The notes under the pieces: model-generated
Seen by the model: the letters and a program-made list of their open reading frames with translations, nothing else
Told to the model about the DNA's origin: nothing
The model's database searches: none
Assembly (NCBI RefSeq): GCF_023898315.1
Contig: NC_064625.1
Coordinates: 101,604,269 to 101,668,268, forward strand
Direction: 5' to 3'
DNA: 64,000 bases
Source: Schistocerca nitens
Lineage: Eukaryota; Arthropoda; Insecta; Orthoptera; Acrididae
Made by a program: the position numbers and the translations under genes
In this document: positions 21,654-32,183 of the stretch, in pieces
Layout of the letters: each line of letters opens with the position of its first letter
Numbering within the stretch: position 1 is the stretch's first letter

Positions 21654-22010
21654 GCTTTTGACACTGTACCACACAAGCGGCTTATAGTGAAATTGCGTGC
21701 TTATGGAATATCGTCTCAGTTATGTGACTGGATTTGTGATTTCCTGTCAGAGAGGTCACAGTTCGTAGCAACTGACGGAAAGTCATCGAGTAAAACAGAA
21801 GTAATTTCTGTCCTTCCCCAAGGTTTATAGGCCCTTTGCTGTTCCTTATCTACATAAACGATTTTGGAGACAATCTGAGCAGCCGTTTGCAGATGACGCT
21901 GTCGTTTATTGACTAATAAAGTCACCAGAAGATCAAACCAAACTGCAAAACGTTTTAGAAAAGATATTAGAGTGGTGCGAAAAGTGGTGGTTGACCCTGA
22001 ATAACGAAAA

Positions 22011-22204
22011 AATTAAATGGCTCTGAGCACTATTCGACATAACTTCTGAGGTCATCAGTCGCCTAGAACTTAGAACTAATTAAACCTAACTAACCTAAGG
22101 ACATCACACACATCCATGTGCGAGGCAGGATTCGAACCTGCGACCGTAGCGGTCGCTCGGCTCCAGACTGTAGCACCTAGAACCGCACGGCCACACCGGC
22201 AGGC
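22011..22204 (-). mobile_element. SINE-A copy in LINE-G1
   Basis: Complete minus-strand copy. The 11-bp duplication AATAACGAAAA is at 22000-22010 and 22205-22215. Confidence 0.93.
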
Positions 22205-23346
22205 AATAACGAAAAGTGTGAGGTCATGCACATAAGCGCTAAAAGGAATCCGTTAAAGTTCGGTTACATGATAAATCAGTCAAACATAAAGGTCCTAAAT
22301 TCAACTAAATAACTAGGAATTACAATTACGAACAACTTAAATTGGAAGGAACTCATAGAAAATGTTGTGGGGAAGGCTATCCAAAGAGTGCGTTTTATTG
22401 GCAGGACACTTAGAAATCTGACCGAAATCTACTAAAGCGACTGCCTACACTACGCTTGTCCTTCCTCTTCTAGAATACTGCTGCGCGGTGTGGGATCCTT
22501 ACCAGATAGAACTGACGGAGTACATCGAAAAAGTTCAAAGAAGGTCAGCACGTTTTGTACTATCCTGAAACGGGGGAGAGAGTGTGACTGAAATGATACA
22601 GGATTTGCGCTGCACATCATTAAAAGAAAGGTGTTTTTCGTTGCGCGGAATCTTCTCACGAAATTCTAATCACCAACTTTCTCCGCCGAATGCGAAAATA
22701 TTTTGTTGGTACCGACCTACATAGGGAGAAACGATCATCACGATAAAATAAGGGAACTCCGGACTCGTACGCTCGCTATACGGGATTGGAATAATAGAGA
22801 ATTGTGAAGGTGGTTGGATGAACCCTCTGCCAGGCACTTAAATGTCATTTTCAGAGTATCCGTGTAGATGTAGATGCATGTCAGACGTCGTAGGCTGATA
22901 AAATAGGACAGGCGGTGAAGTGTGGCGGAACGAATATCAGACTCTAATGCTGAGCAGCACACAAATGTGTCACACTGCACCGAACACTCCTCACGATGGA
23001 CCTCCACAGCCAGCGACATACGGACGTGCCAATGTTAATACCACGACATTGGGAACTACGAATGAAATGGGAGAGTGACCACTGGCACTGGATATTGGGG
23101 CAGTGGGGGAGCGTTTCCTGGTCTGATGAATCCAGATACCTTCTCCATCATGGCGATGGGAGGAAGCGAATCCGTCGTCTTCCAGGAGAACAACACCTTG
23201 ACACCTGTGCAGTGGGACAGAGACAAGGTGGTGGAGGCTCCATTATGATCTGGGGAACATTCACGTGGTCATCCATGGGTTCGGTGGAGCTCGTGCAAGG
23301 CCCCATGACGGCCAAGAGGTATTGTACACTGCTCGTATACCACGTA

Positions 23347-24668
23347 CGAGGTGTGGCTAGAAAAAAACCGGACTAGTACTGGTGAAACAATAAAACGAAT
23401 GCAATAAGGCTGAAAGTCGCGTGGCCTGTCACGTGACTCTCGCTCCGCCTACTGCTCGAGTTTCATCTGCCTCCTGCACTCAGTCTGCCCGTGGCGTCTG
23501 TTTTAAGTAGTTGACGTTTTGTCTGTGCGTCGGAAAGTGTTGAGTGTACAGAAAGAACAGCGTGTTAACATCAAATTTTGTTTCAAACTAGGAAAATCTG
23601 CAAGTGAAACGTTTGTAATGTTACAACAAGTGTACGGCGATGATTGTTTATCGCGAACACAAGTGTTTGAGTGGTTTAAACGATTTAAAGATGGCCGCGA
23701 AGACACCAGTGATGACACTCGCACTGGCAGACCATTGTCAGCAAAAACTGATGCAAACATTGAAGAAATCGGTAAACTTGTTCGACAAGATCGCCGTTTA
23801 ACAGTCAGAGCAGTGTCTGAGTTAACAGGAGTTGACAAGGAAAGTGTTAGGCAGATTCTTCATGAAAGTTTCAACATGAACAAAGTGTGTTCAAAAATGG
23901 TTCCAAAGTGTCTCACAATAGAACAGAAGGAACGCCGAAGAATGATTTGTTCTGACATCCTGGAAAACATTGAAAGTGATCCCACCTTCTTACAAAATGT
24001 TATTACTTGCGATGAATCGTGGTTTTTTACTTACGATCCCGAAACTAAACGCCAATCGATGCATTGGAAAACTCCTGGTTCTCCACGACAAAAAAAAAAG
24101 CACGAATGTCAAAATCGAAATTCAAGGCAATGATGATTGTTTTTTTTGACATCAAAGGGATTGTGCACATTGATTGGGTACCAGAGGGACAAACAGTGAA
24201 TCAGCATTACTACATTAGCGTCCTGGCTACCCTACGTGAGCGAGTACGGAGAAAACGGAACGATTTGTGGAGAAAAAAGTCACGGATCCTTCACCAAGAC
24301 AATGCCCCAGCTCACAGTGCGTTGTCAGTGAAGACGTTCTTGACAAAACACAACATTCCCACCTTATATCATCCACCCTACTCACCTGATTTGGCCCCCT
24401 GTGACTTTTTTCTTTTCCCTAAAGTCAAGTCAGCTTTGAAAGGAACTAGATTTGAGACTGTTGAAGCAGTAAATGAAAAAGCGACGGAAGTAATGTATGG
24501 ACTTACCGAAAATGATCTGCAGCATTGCTATGAACAGTGGAAAATTCGTATGGAGCGGTGTAGAGACCGAGGAGGACAGTACATTGAAGGAGATAACATG
24601 AAATTGTAAATAATTGTAAATAAATTTTTTTTCCAGCATCAGTCCGGTTTTTTTCTAGCCGCACCTCG
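23347..24668 (+). mobile_element. MarA, near-complete mariner (1,322 bp)
   Basis: Inverted ends CGAGGTGTGGCTAGAAAAAA and its close complement (one or two differences in about 30 bp) lie between TA dinucleotides at 23345-23346 and 24669-24670. The length is that of classical mariners. The ends and gene are the best preserved in the TcC cluster, so it is the youngest insertion there. Confidence 0.95.
23519..24609 (+). pseudogene. MarA transposase, DD34D, one frameshift
   Basis: Mariner transposase that cuts and rejoins at TA sites. The frame 23519-24133 carries the N-terminal helix-turn-helix part (SETFVMLQQVYGDDCLSRTQ, VFEWFKRFKDGRE), the linker TGRPLS, a second helix-turn-helix (VRAVSELTGVDKESVRQIL) and TCDESWFFTYDPETK with the first Asp. 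At an A10 run (24090-24099) the frame shifts to 24064-24609: GIVHIDWVPEGQTVNQHYY, LHQDNAPAHS (second Asp) and YSPDLAPCDFFLFPK (third Asp), with 34 residues between the last two. Together about 350 residues with no other stop. The only visible lesion is the A run, a common site of slippage or sequencing error, so this may be a working gene. Confidence 0.92.
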
Positions 24669-25380
24669 TATATCCCTTCATGACGATCATGTTTCACGAC
24701 GACAGAGTCATTTTTCACCCAGACAATGCACCGTGTCACAAGGCCATGAGTGTGATAGAGTGGTTCGAGGAACACAGTGGTGAGTTCCAATGGATGTGCT
24801 CGCCCCCAACTCGTGAGATCTGAACCGGAGCGAACACGTCTGGGAGGTGATTGAATGTGGAGTCTGGGCTCATGCCCCCTCCCAAGAACTTAGGGAATCA
24901 GGTGACTTACGTGTGCAGATGTGGTGCCAACGAACTGATTTGCGAGATAACACGTTGTACAAAGATCAAATGATTGAAAATACTGTATTTATCGCCGTTG
25001 CTAATGGCGTTGCTGTGTTCTGTTTCTGTCATTTAGTACATAAAGAAAAACGTAGCACTGAAATGATAGGATAATAAATTAGCACACGTTACTGTCAGGA
25101 CGTATGTCTCATTTTGAAGTGTCGCTACATTTTTAATTGGTTAAATAGGGATTTCTGTCGCACTAACTACACGCTTCTCTCTAACTGTGAAGATGATAGT
25201 TTACAGAAGGCATAATAATAATAATAATGTTGCTGGCAGAAACAAATCAGCAACTCAACCAATAACTAAAGATAACAGAAGTATTCAGCAGTGATATAAA
25301 TTGGCTTTTGGAACAGACAAATGTAATAAAAATAGCATAGCATAGTCAGGGGAAAACACACTAAACAAGAAGATTACATA

Positions 25381-26715
25381 ATGGATAACCACAGCGACTG
25401 CACAGAAGCGATGGAAAAAACATATGCCTATAAATATCTAGGATACAGACAAAAAATAGTAATAGATAATACAAATATTAAAGACGGACTAAAAGAAAAA
25501 TATAGACAAAGACTAACAAAAATACTGAAAACAGAATTAACAGCAAGAAACAAGACAAAAGCTATAAATACTTATGCTATACCAATATTGGACAACTCAT
25601 TTGGAGTAGTGAAATGGAGTCACACAGACCTAGACGCACTCAATACACTTACACGATCACAATTCCACATATATAGAATACATCACATACATTCAGCAAC
25701 AGAAAGATTCACATTAAGCAGAAAGGAAGGAGGAAGGGGATTTATCGACATAAAAAACCTACATTATGGGCAGGTAGACAATTTAAGAAAATTCTTTATA
25801 GAAGGAGAAGAAACTAGCAAAATACACAAAGCAATCACTCACATAAATACATCGGCTACACCATTGCAATTTCATAACCACTTCTACAACCCTTTAGATC
25901 ACATAACATCAACAGATACGAAGAAAGTAAATTGGAAACAGGAAACACTACATGGCAAGCACCCGTATCATCTAACACAGCCACACATCGATCAAGACGC
26001 ATCCAACACGTGGCAAAGAAAAGGAAATATATACAGTGAGACGGAATGATCCATGATTGCAATACAGGATCAAACAATAAACACCAGATATTACAGCAAG
26101 CATATTATTAAAGATCCCAATACCACAACAGATAAATGCAGACTTTGCAAACAACAAATAGAAACAGTAGATCACATCACAAGCGGATGTACAATACTAG
26201 CAAATACAGAGTACACCAGAAGACACGACAATGTAGCAAAAATAATACATCAACAACTTGCCATACAACATAAACTAATAAAACAACACGTTCCGACATA
26301 CAAGTATGCACCACAAAATGTACTGGAGAATGATGAATACAAATTATACTGGAACAGAACCACTATAACGGATAAAACAACACCACATAACAAACCTGAC
26401 ATCATACTCACCAATAAAAAGAAGAAATTAACACAACTAATCGAAATATCCATACCCAATACAACAAATATACAAAAGAAAACAGGAGAAAAAATTGAAA
26501 AATACATCCAACTGGCTGAGGAAGTCAAGGACATGTGGCATCAGGATAAAGTTGACATTACACCAATTATACTATCAACTACAGGAGTCATACCACACAA
26601 TATCCACCAGTACATCAATGCAATACAGCTACATCCAAACTTATATATACAACTACAGAAATCTGTAATTATTGACACTTGTTCAATTACCCGAAAGTTC
26701 CTAAATGCAATGTAA
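25381..26715 (+). pseudogene. R4/Dong-like LINE C-terminal domains, one stop
   Basis: Two frames in the same phase (25381-26049 and 26053-26715) are separated by a single TGA at 26047-26049. The first reads KYLGYRQKIVIDNTNIKDGL and then SRKEGGRGFIDIKNLHYGQV, the post-polymerase region of R2/R4-type LINEs. The second has a CCHC-type zinc segment (CRLCKQQIETVDHITSGC) and then KPDIILTNKKKKLTQLIEIS, which fits the PD...E/D-x-K core of the restriction-like endonuclease. This enzyme nicks the target and sits after the reverse transcriptase in these LINEs. The polymerase itself is lost by 5' truncation. Composition is very A-rich, unlike neighbouring elements. Confidence 0.83.
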
Positions 26716-26805
26716 CATGTACCGTACAGTTAAAAGAAAGTCACGCTTGATCAAGGTCCGCGTCACTTTCCATTTTTGACCAGACATAACGTCTGAGAAT
26801 AGAAA

Positions 26806-26858
26806 GAATAATAATAATAATAATAATTATTATTATTATTAATAATAATAATAATATT
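26806..26858. repeat. (AAT)n/(ATT)n palindromic microsatellite
   Basis: About seven AAT units, then ATT units, then AAT units again. The switch of strand makes it self-complementary. Confidence 0.95.
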
Positions 26859-27107
26859 TTGTATCATTACATTTATCTGATTTTTATTACAGAAACGATC
26901 GATAGGTGCAAGCAAATGACCTAAGAGGATTGCCGACAAGCTTTATTCTCCTAATATAGCCCCAAAATACGTAGTGTGTTCTTCACGAGGAATGGCACAA
27001 TGAACTCTCTCTTTTATGTAGTTTTATGATTTGACACCAAATTAAGTCAACGCGAGGTCGCGTTATTTATTAGGTTCATTAATATATTGGTGGGCAATAC
27101 TCAAAGA

Positions 27108-27173
27108 GAAAAGTAGCTTTCGCGTGATGTGTCAGTGCCAAATAACATAACTCGATGAAATTTGGATCATATA
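27108..27173 (-). mobile_element. TcD end fragment
   Basis: CGTGATGTGTCAGTGCCAAA and the next 40 bp match the subterminal region of TcD at 45035-45080. TcA-3 starts directly after it at a TA. Confidence 0.6.
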
Positions 27174-28358
27174 TACACTGAAGAGCCAAGGGAACTTGAA
27201 CATCTGCCTAATATCGTGTAGGGACCCGGAGAGAACGCATAAGTGCCGCAGCACGACGTGGCATGGACTCGACTAATGTCTGAAGTAGCGCTGGAGGGAA
27301 CTGACACCACGAATCCTGCAGGGCTGGCCAAAAATTCGAGGGGGAGGAATCTCTTCTGAACAGAACGTTGCGAGAGGGCCCAGATATGCTCAATAAAGTT
27401 CATGTTTGAGGAGTTTCGTCGCCAGCGGAAGTGTTTAAACTCCGAAGAGTGTTCCTGGAGCCACTCTGTACCAATTTTGGACGTGTGGGATGTCGCATTG
27501 TCCTGCTGGCATTGCCTATGTCCGTCGGAATGCACAATGGACATGAATGGCTGCAAGTGATCAGACAGGATGCTTACGTAAATGTCACCGTCAAAGTCGT
27601 AACTACACGAATCAGGGGTCTGATATCATTCCTACTGCACACGCCACATACCATTACAGAGCCTCCACCAGCTTGAACAGTCCCCTACTGACATGCAGGG
27701 TCCATGGCTTCATGAGGTTGTCTCCATACCCGAGCACGTCTACCCGCTCAATGCAATTTAAAACGAGACTCGTCCGACCAGACAACATGTTTCCAGTCAT
27801 CAACAGTCCAATGTCGGTGTTGACGAGCCCAGGCGAGACGTAAAGTATTGTGCCGTGCAGTCACCAAGAGCACACGAGAGGACTTCCGGCTCCGAAAGCG
27901 CATATCGATGATGTTTTGATCAACAGTTCGCACGCTGACTCTTGTTGATGGCCCAACATTGAAATCTGCAGCAATTTGCTGAATGGTTGCACTTCTGTCA
28001 CGTTGAACGATTCTCTTCAGTCGTCTTGGTCCCGTTCTTGCAGGTTCTTTTTCCGGCCGCAGAGATGTTGGCGGTTTGATGTTTTAGCGGATGTTCACGG
28101 TATACTCGTAAAATTGTCGTACGGAATAATCCCCACTTTTCACTACCTCAGAGATGCTGTGTCCCATCGCTCGTGCTCTGAATACAACATCGCGTTCAAA
28201 CTCCCTTAAATCTTGATAACCTGCCATTGCAGCAGCAGTAACTGATCTAACAACTACGCCAGGCACCTCTTGTCTCTATAGGCGTTGCCGACAGCATGTT
28301 TATATACCTATGTATTTGAATACGTAAGCCTATATCAGTTTCCTCGGACTTGAGTGTA
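27174..28358 (-). mobile_element. TcA-3, Tc1-like, decayed
   Basis: Both ends survive (TACACTGAAGAGCCAAGGGA at the left, complement of CACTCAAGTCCGAGG at the right). The minus strand carries transposase pieces: 28266-28084 (N-terminus, MAGYQDLREFERDVVFRARA), 27933-27748 (ARQHRHWTVDDWKHVVWSDE, first Asp) and 27556-27360 (CQQDNATSHT with the second Asp, RRNSSNMNFIEHIW). Internal deletions shorten it to about 1.2 kb and stops break every part. Confidence 0.87.
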
Positions 28359-28519
28359 TCGGACGACGTCATCACATTGCAAACGACGTGTTGAGTTTTA
28401 TCTACTAGAAAAGAATACAGCTGTATTTAATGGTCGTTTATTGAAGATCGATTTCGAAGCTCTGATGGTTTCGTCATCAAACACATGCCGCGGCAATCGA
28501 ACTGCTGGCAGCGGCAAAC

Positions 28520-29744
28520 TACACTATGTGACCAAAAGTATCCGGACACGCTCAAAAATATACGTTTTTCATATTGGGTGTATTGTGCTGCCACCTACTG
28601 CCACTCCATATCAGCAATCTCAATAGACATCGTGAAAGATCAGAATGGGGCGCTCCGCAAACTCACGGACATCGAAGGTGGTCAGGTGATTGTGTGTCAC
28701 TTGTGTCATACGTCTGTACGCGAGATTTCCACATCCCTAGGTCCACTGTTTCCGATGTGATAGTGAAGTAGAAACGTGAAGGGACACGTACAGCACGAAA
28801 GCGTACAGGCCGACCTCGTCTGTTGGGTGACAGAGACCGCCGGCAGCTGAAGAGGGTCGTAATGTGTAATAGGCAGACATCTATCCAGACCATCAAACAG
28901 GAATTCCAAACTGCATCAGGATCCACTGCAAGTACTACGACAGTTACGCGGGAGGTGAAAAAACTTGGATTTCATGGTCGACCGGCTGCCCATAAGCCAC
29001 AAATCACGCCGGTAAATGCCAAACGACGCCTCACTTTGTGTAAGGAGCGTAATCATTGGACCATTGAACAGTGGAATAACGTTGTGTGGAGTGACGAATC
29101 ACGGTAGACAATGTGACGAATCAATGGCAGGGTGTGGGTATGGCGAATGACCGGTGAACATCATGGGCCAGTGTGTAGTGCCAACAGTAAAATTCGGAGG
29201 CGGTGGTGTTATGGTGAAGTCGTGTTTTTCATGGAGGGAGCCTGCACCCCTTGTGTGACGTGGCACTATCACAGCAGAGGCCTTCATTGATATTTTAAGC
29301 ACCTTCTTCTTTTCCACTGTTTAAGAGGAATTCTGGGATGGGAATTTCATCTTTCAACATTATCGAGCACTTGTTCATAAGGCATGGCCTGTGGCGAATT
29401 GGTTACACGACAATAACATCCCTGTAATGGACTGGCCTGCACAGAGTCCTGACCTGAATCCTATAGAACACTTTTGGGATGTTTTGGAACGCCGGCTTCG
29501 TGCCACACCTCATCGACCGACATCGATACCTCTCCTCAGTGCAGCACTCCGTGAAGAATGGGCTGCTATTCCCCAAGAAAACTTCCAGCACCTGACTGAA
29601 CGTATACCTGCGAGAGTGGAAGCAGTCATCAAGGCTAAGGGTGGGCGAACAGCATATTGAATTCGAGCATTACCGATGGAGGGCGCAACGAACTTGTAAA
29701 TCATTTTCAGCCAGGTGCCCGGATACTTTTGATCACATAGTGTA
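28520..29744 (+). mobile_element. TcE, Tc1-like element
   Basis: The left end TACACTATGTGACCAAAAGT and the right end read inward TACACTATGTGATCAAAAGT are 20-bp inverted repeats with one difference, at TA sites 28520-28521 and 29743-29744. Slightly under usual Tc1 length because of internal loss. It lies 160 bp from TcA-3. Confidence 0.92.
28646..29660 (+). pseudogene. TcE transposase pseudogene
   Basis: The frame 28823-29107 covers the second DNA-binding domain and the start of the catalytic domain (TREVKKLGFHGRPAAHKPQI, NVVWSDESR with the first Asp). A stop follows. The segment carrying the second Asp is hard to read (FNIIEHLFIRHGLWRIG region near 29350, no DNxxPH). The frame 29391-29660 gives DWPAQSPDLNPIEHFWDVLE with the catalytic Glu and a C-terminal VEAVIKAKGGRTAY. 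Tc1 family, DD34E type by motif; inactive. Confidence 0.86.
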
Positions 29745-29809
29745 CGTGTTTGCATAATCATAGAACGCCGTCATGTACAGATCCGTCTTAACGGACATCA
29801 TCAATCAAG

Positions 29810-30050
29810 AATGCGAATTTCACTCTGAAGCGGAGTCTGCGCTGATATGAAACTTCCTGGCACATTGAAACTATGTACCGGACCGAGACACGAACTCGGG
29901 ACCTCTGCCTTTTGCGGTCTAGTGCTCTACCGGTTGAGCTACCCAAGGACTCACGTCCTTTCCTATCAGCTTCAGTTCTGACTGTGTGTGGCAAAGGTCC
30001 GGAGTTCGAGTCACGATCCGGCACACAGTTTTAATCTGCCAGGAAGTTTA
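29810..30050 (-). mobile_element. SINE-C dimer-like copy with inverted ends
   Basis: It starts with the SINE-C end block (TTCACTCTGAAGCGGAGTCT), passes into a minus-strand tRNA-like block (29895-29945), and ends with the same 3' block in plus orientation (ACACAGTTTTAATCTGCCAG at 30024-30043). Hence 29847-29909 and 29991-30050 are inverted repeats. CATCAATCAA and CATCAACCAA flank the unit as a likely target duplication. Confidence 0.75.
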
Positions 30051-30459
30051 CCATCAACCAAAATGTCAAGACGAACGTTGATTAACACAAACAATAATGT
30101 TGAAGGTATACACGTGTATAGAATTTCAGTTTGTCCTAAAAAAGTCCAGTTGGATATTGTCAGTTCAGTTGGAGCTGACAATAACCAAGCTGCACTGTAC
30201 ATTTTCGTTGATATTGTCAGTTTAGTTGGAGCTACACATGTACACGTGTATGCTTCGTACATTAATATTTGTATTAATCAGTCTTCGATTTGACTTTTTT
30301 AGTACAAACTGAAATTCTCTCGCCTTAGTACGACAGTGAGCCTCTAGCTGGACCAAAACAATACTTTGGGAAAATTGGATACGGGGTACGCCGATTCGCT
30401 TTGTGTTGCTCTTGCGGCATCCGACCGTACCGTGGCACGAGAAGTTCAGTTTGTGCCAG
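30051..30459. other. Unassigned, with a short direct repeat
   Basis: GATATTGTCAGTT-AGTTGGAGCT occurs twice, at about 30153-30178 and 30210-30235, with 57-bp spacing. An ACACGTGTAT string occurs near each side. No gene recognised. Confidence 0.45.
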
Positions 30460-30880
30460 CACAGTATCTACACCTACAGCTGTGTGCCGAAGGACACCTC
30501 TCCTATTCCTGTGACGAATGGTTCCAGGGAAGAACTATTGTTGGTAATCCTCCGTGTAGGCTCGAATCTCCATGATTTAACCTTTATGGCCTTCACGCGA
30601 GATACACATAGCAGGAGGCAATGTATTGGTTGGCTTTTGTAGAAACGTACGTTCTCGGAATACACCGGGATAATGTATGCCTCTCTTGTAGCTACTGCCA
30701 CTAGAGTTGTCCGAGCATATCAGTGACGCTTTCGCGCTTACTGAATGAACCTGCAACAAAATGCGCTACTCTTCTTAGGATATTCTCTGTCTTCTCTGTC
30801 AGTCCTATCTGGTGCGGATCCAAGACTGACGAGCAATATTCAGGTGTCGATTGAACTAGGGTTTTGTAAGCAACTTTTTT
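30460..30880 (-). pseudogene. CR1-like LINE 3' end (LINE-J)
   Basis: The minus-strand frame 30880-30701 reads VAYKTLVQSTPEYCSSVLDP and HQIGLTEKTENILRRVAHFV, the C-terminal region of CR1-like polymerases. The 3' end on this strand is TGTAGGTGTAGATACTG at 30480-30460. It lies head to head with LINE-G2 on the right. Closest in wording to LINE-F. Confidence 0.75.
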
Positions 30881-31523
30881 GTGCTCGAACGAAACTTCCT
30901 GAAGAAAACGGTCTATTGACACACAGTCAACAAGGACCTAGAAAACATCGTTCTTGTGAATCACAACTAGCTCTTTACTCGGATGAAGTGTTGAGTGCTA
31001 TTGACAAGGGATTTCTGATTGATTCGGTATTCCCGGAAGGCTTTTGACTCTGTACCACACAAGCAGATGTAGTAAAATTGCGTGCTTATGCAATATCGTC
31101 TGAGTTATGTGACTGCATTCGTGATTTCTTGTCAGACAGGTCACAGTTCGTAGTAATAGACGGAAAGTCATCGAGTAAAGCAGAAGTGATTCCTGGCGTT
31201 CCCAAGGTAATGTTATAGGTCCTTTGCTGTTCCTTATCTATATAAACGATTTGGGAGACAATCTGAGCAGGGGTCTGTGGTTATTTGCAGATGACGCTGT
31301 CGTTTGTCGACTAGTAAAGTCATCAGAAGATCAAAAGAAATTCCAAACCAATTTAGAAAAGATATTTGTATGGTGCTAAAATTGGCAGTTGACCCTAAAT
31401 AACGAAAAGCGAGAGATCATCCACATGAGTGCTAAATGGAATCCGTTAAACTTCGGTTGCACGATAAATCTGTCAAATCTAAAGGCCTTAAATCCAATTA
31501 AATAATTAGGAATTACAATTACG
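30881..31523 (+). pseudogene. LINE-G2, CR1-like LINE fragment
   Basis: Matches LINE-G1 from its QHGFGKHRSSETQLALYSHE segment (here TQQGPRKHRSCESQLALYSD, 30920-30990) through FADDAVVCRL (31288-31315) to GITITS near 31523. Frameshifts at 31040 and 31205 and a stop at 31377 break it. It stops abruptly without the family tail. Confidence 0.82.
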
Positions 31524-31998
31524 TCTGTGCCGACAAATGGAAGAGAAGAATCTAACACATACAGGCCAAGCAACAATCTCAAAGCTCATCAAAAGCTCTA
31601 GTGATCCCAAGCACATCAATGAAAGCAGAGTTATCCGCCCAAGTCAAATTCCATCTCCACTCCTACTAAATCTAAATCTTCTAAGGTTATCACCTCAAAA
31701 CTGACTACTTCTAAGGCAACGGAGGCAAAACTTCTGGAGGAAATATCACCTGTTGCTTCTATTAATAAAAACACGAATTTTAACAGCAACTGTATCCGAA
31801 GGGCTAAATTCTGCTTAAAATACTGAAACTATAAAGAAAGAGAATGGGAGCAGAAGAAAGGTACATAAGGATCACCATAGCGAAATACTAATGAAGAGAA
31901 AAATAGACTGAAGAAGCTAAAAACGAAAAAAAAATTGCAGATAACTCATCAGACGCAAACATTATAGAAGCTTACGGAAATAACCATCATGAATGTGA
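31524..31998. other. Unassigned; Ser/Lys-rich open stretch
   Basis: One frame at about 31656-31823 reads STPTKSKSSKVITSKLTTSK and continues to a stop, Ser-, Thr- and Lys-rich. This could be a remnant of a retroelement first ORF or chance. Nothing else is recognised. Confidence 0.3.
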
Positions 31999-32183
31999 TC
32001 AAGAAATTTGGAAATTTGTGGTAAGTTCCTATAGGACGAAACTGCAGAGGTCTTCGGTCGCTAGGCTTACATACTACTTATTCTAACCTAAACTAGCCTA
32101 CTCGAACCTCCGAAGGGGGAAGCTGCGCGAACCGTGGCAAGGCACCTAACACCTCACGGCCACCTCGAGCGGCTTGGACCAAG
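31999..32183 (-). mobile_element. SINE-A2 copy with internal deletion
   Basis: Minus-strand A2-type SINE with part of the body missing. The 10-bp duplication ATGAATGTGA lies at 31989-31998 and 32184-32193. Confidence 0.8.

Larger units (their letters stand above)
20685..22876 (+). pseudogene. LINE-G1, second CR1-like LINE, decayed
   Basis: The frame 20695-20985 encodes the linker ahead of the reverse transcriptase (NPKRFWSYVKYVSGKKQST). Reverse transcriptase motifs follow in scattered frames: DWKVAEVTPIFKK (21158), QHGFGKHRSSETQLALYSHE (21320), VFLDFRKAF (21420), a degenerate GPLLFLIYINDF (21830) and FADDAV (21887). Two SINEs at 21449-21653 and 22011-22204 interrupt it. It ends near 22876 with GTGTAGATGTAGATG. 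A related 3' part is at 30881-31523. It differs from LINE-F in sequence throughout. Confidence 0.85.
16879..24929 (+). mobile_element. TcC, Tc1-like element split by four insertions
   Basis: The 5' end TACACTGATCAGCAGAATGT lies at 16879. Collinear TcC pieces are 16879-17017, 20483-20684, 22877-23346 and 24669-24929. Together they give most of one Tc1-like element, whose 3' end is lost near 24929. Inserted are a foldback (17018-17279), MarM-1 (17295-20481), LINE-G (20685-22876) and MarA (23347-24668). About 1 kb of TcC is spread over 8 kb. Confidence 0.85.
22996..24929 (+). pseudogene. TcC transposase, catalytic part, interrupted
   Basis: The frame 22996-23340 reads SVSWSDESRYLLHHGDGRKR (first catalytic Asp) and GGSIMIWGTFTW. 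MarA then interrupts at TA 23345. The gene resumes at 24671 with TIMFHDDRVIFHPDNAPCHK (second Asp), VIEWFEEHSGEFQWM and a degenerate form of the SPDLNPIEH motif near 24812-24840 (TREI*TGANTSG in frame after change). N-terminal codons are at about 20490-20680, before LINE-G1. Tc1 group; inactive. Confidence 0.8.
25209..26858 (+). mobile_element. R4/Dong-like LINE 3' part between TAA repeats
   Basis: A (TAA)n tract at about 25210-25228 and an (AAT)n/(ATT)n tract at 26806-26858 flank the coding sequence. The Dong element of silkworm, of the R4 group, is known to insert into TAA repeats. The element is 5'-truncated and its 3' untranslated part is short (26716-26805). Confidence 0.72.

Noticed and set aside
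24930..25208. Continuation of TcC to its right inverted end
   Set aside because: Similarity stops at about 24929 and no GGCTGATCAGTGTA-type end follows before the TAA repeat.
30060..30300. 101-codon frame as a small gene
   Set aside because: The apparent internal peptide repeat (ADNNQAALYIFVDIVSLVGA) is explained by the DNA direct repeat; no start context or homology.
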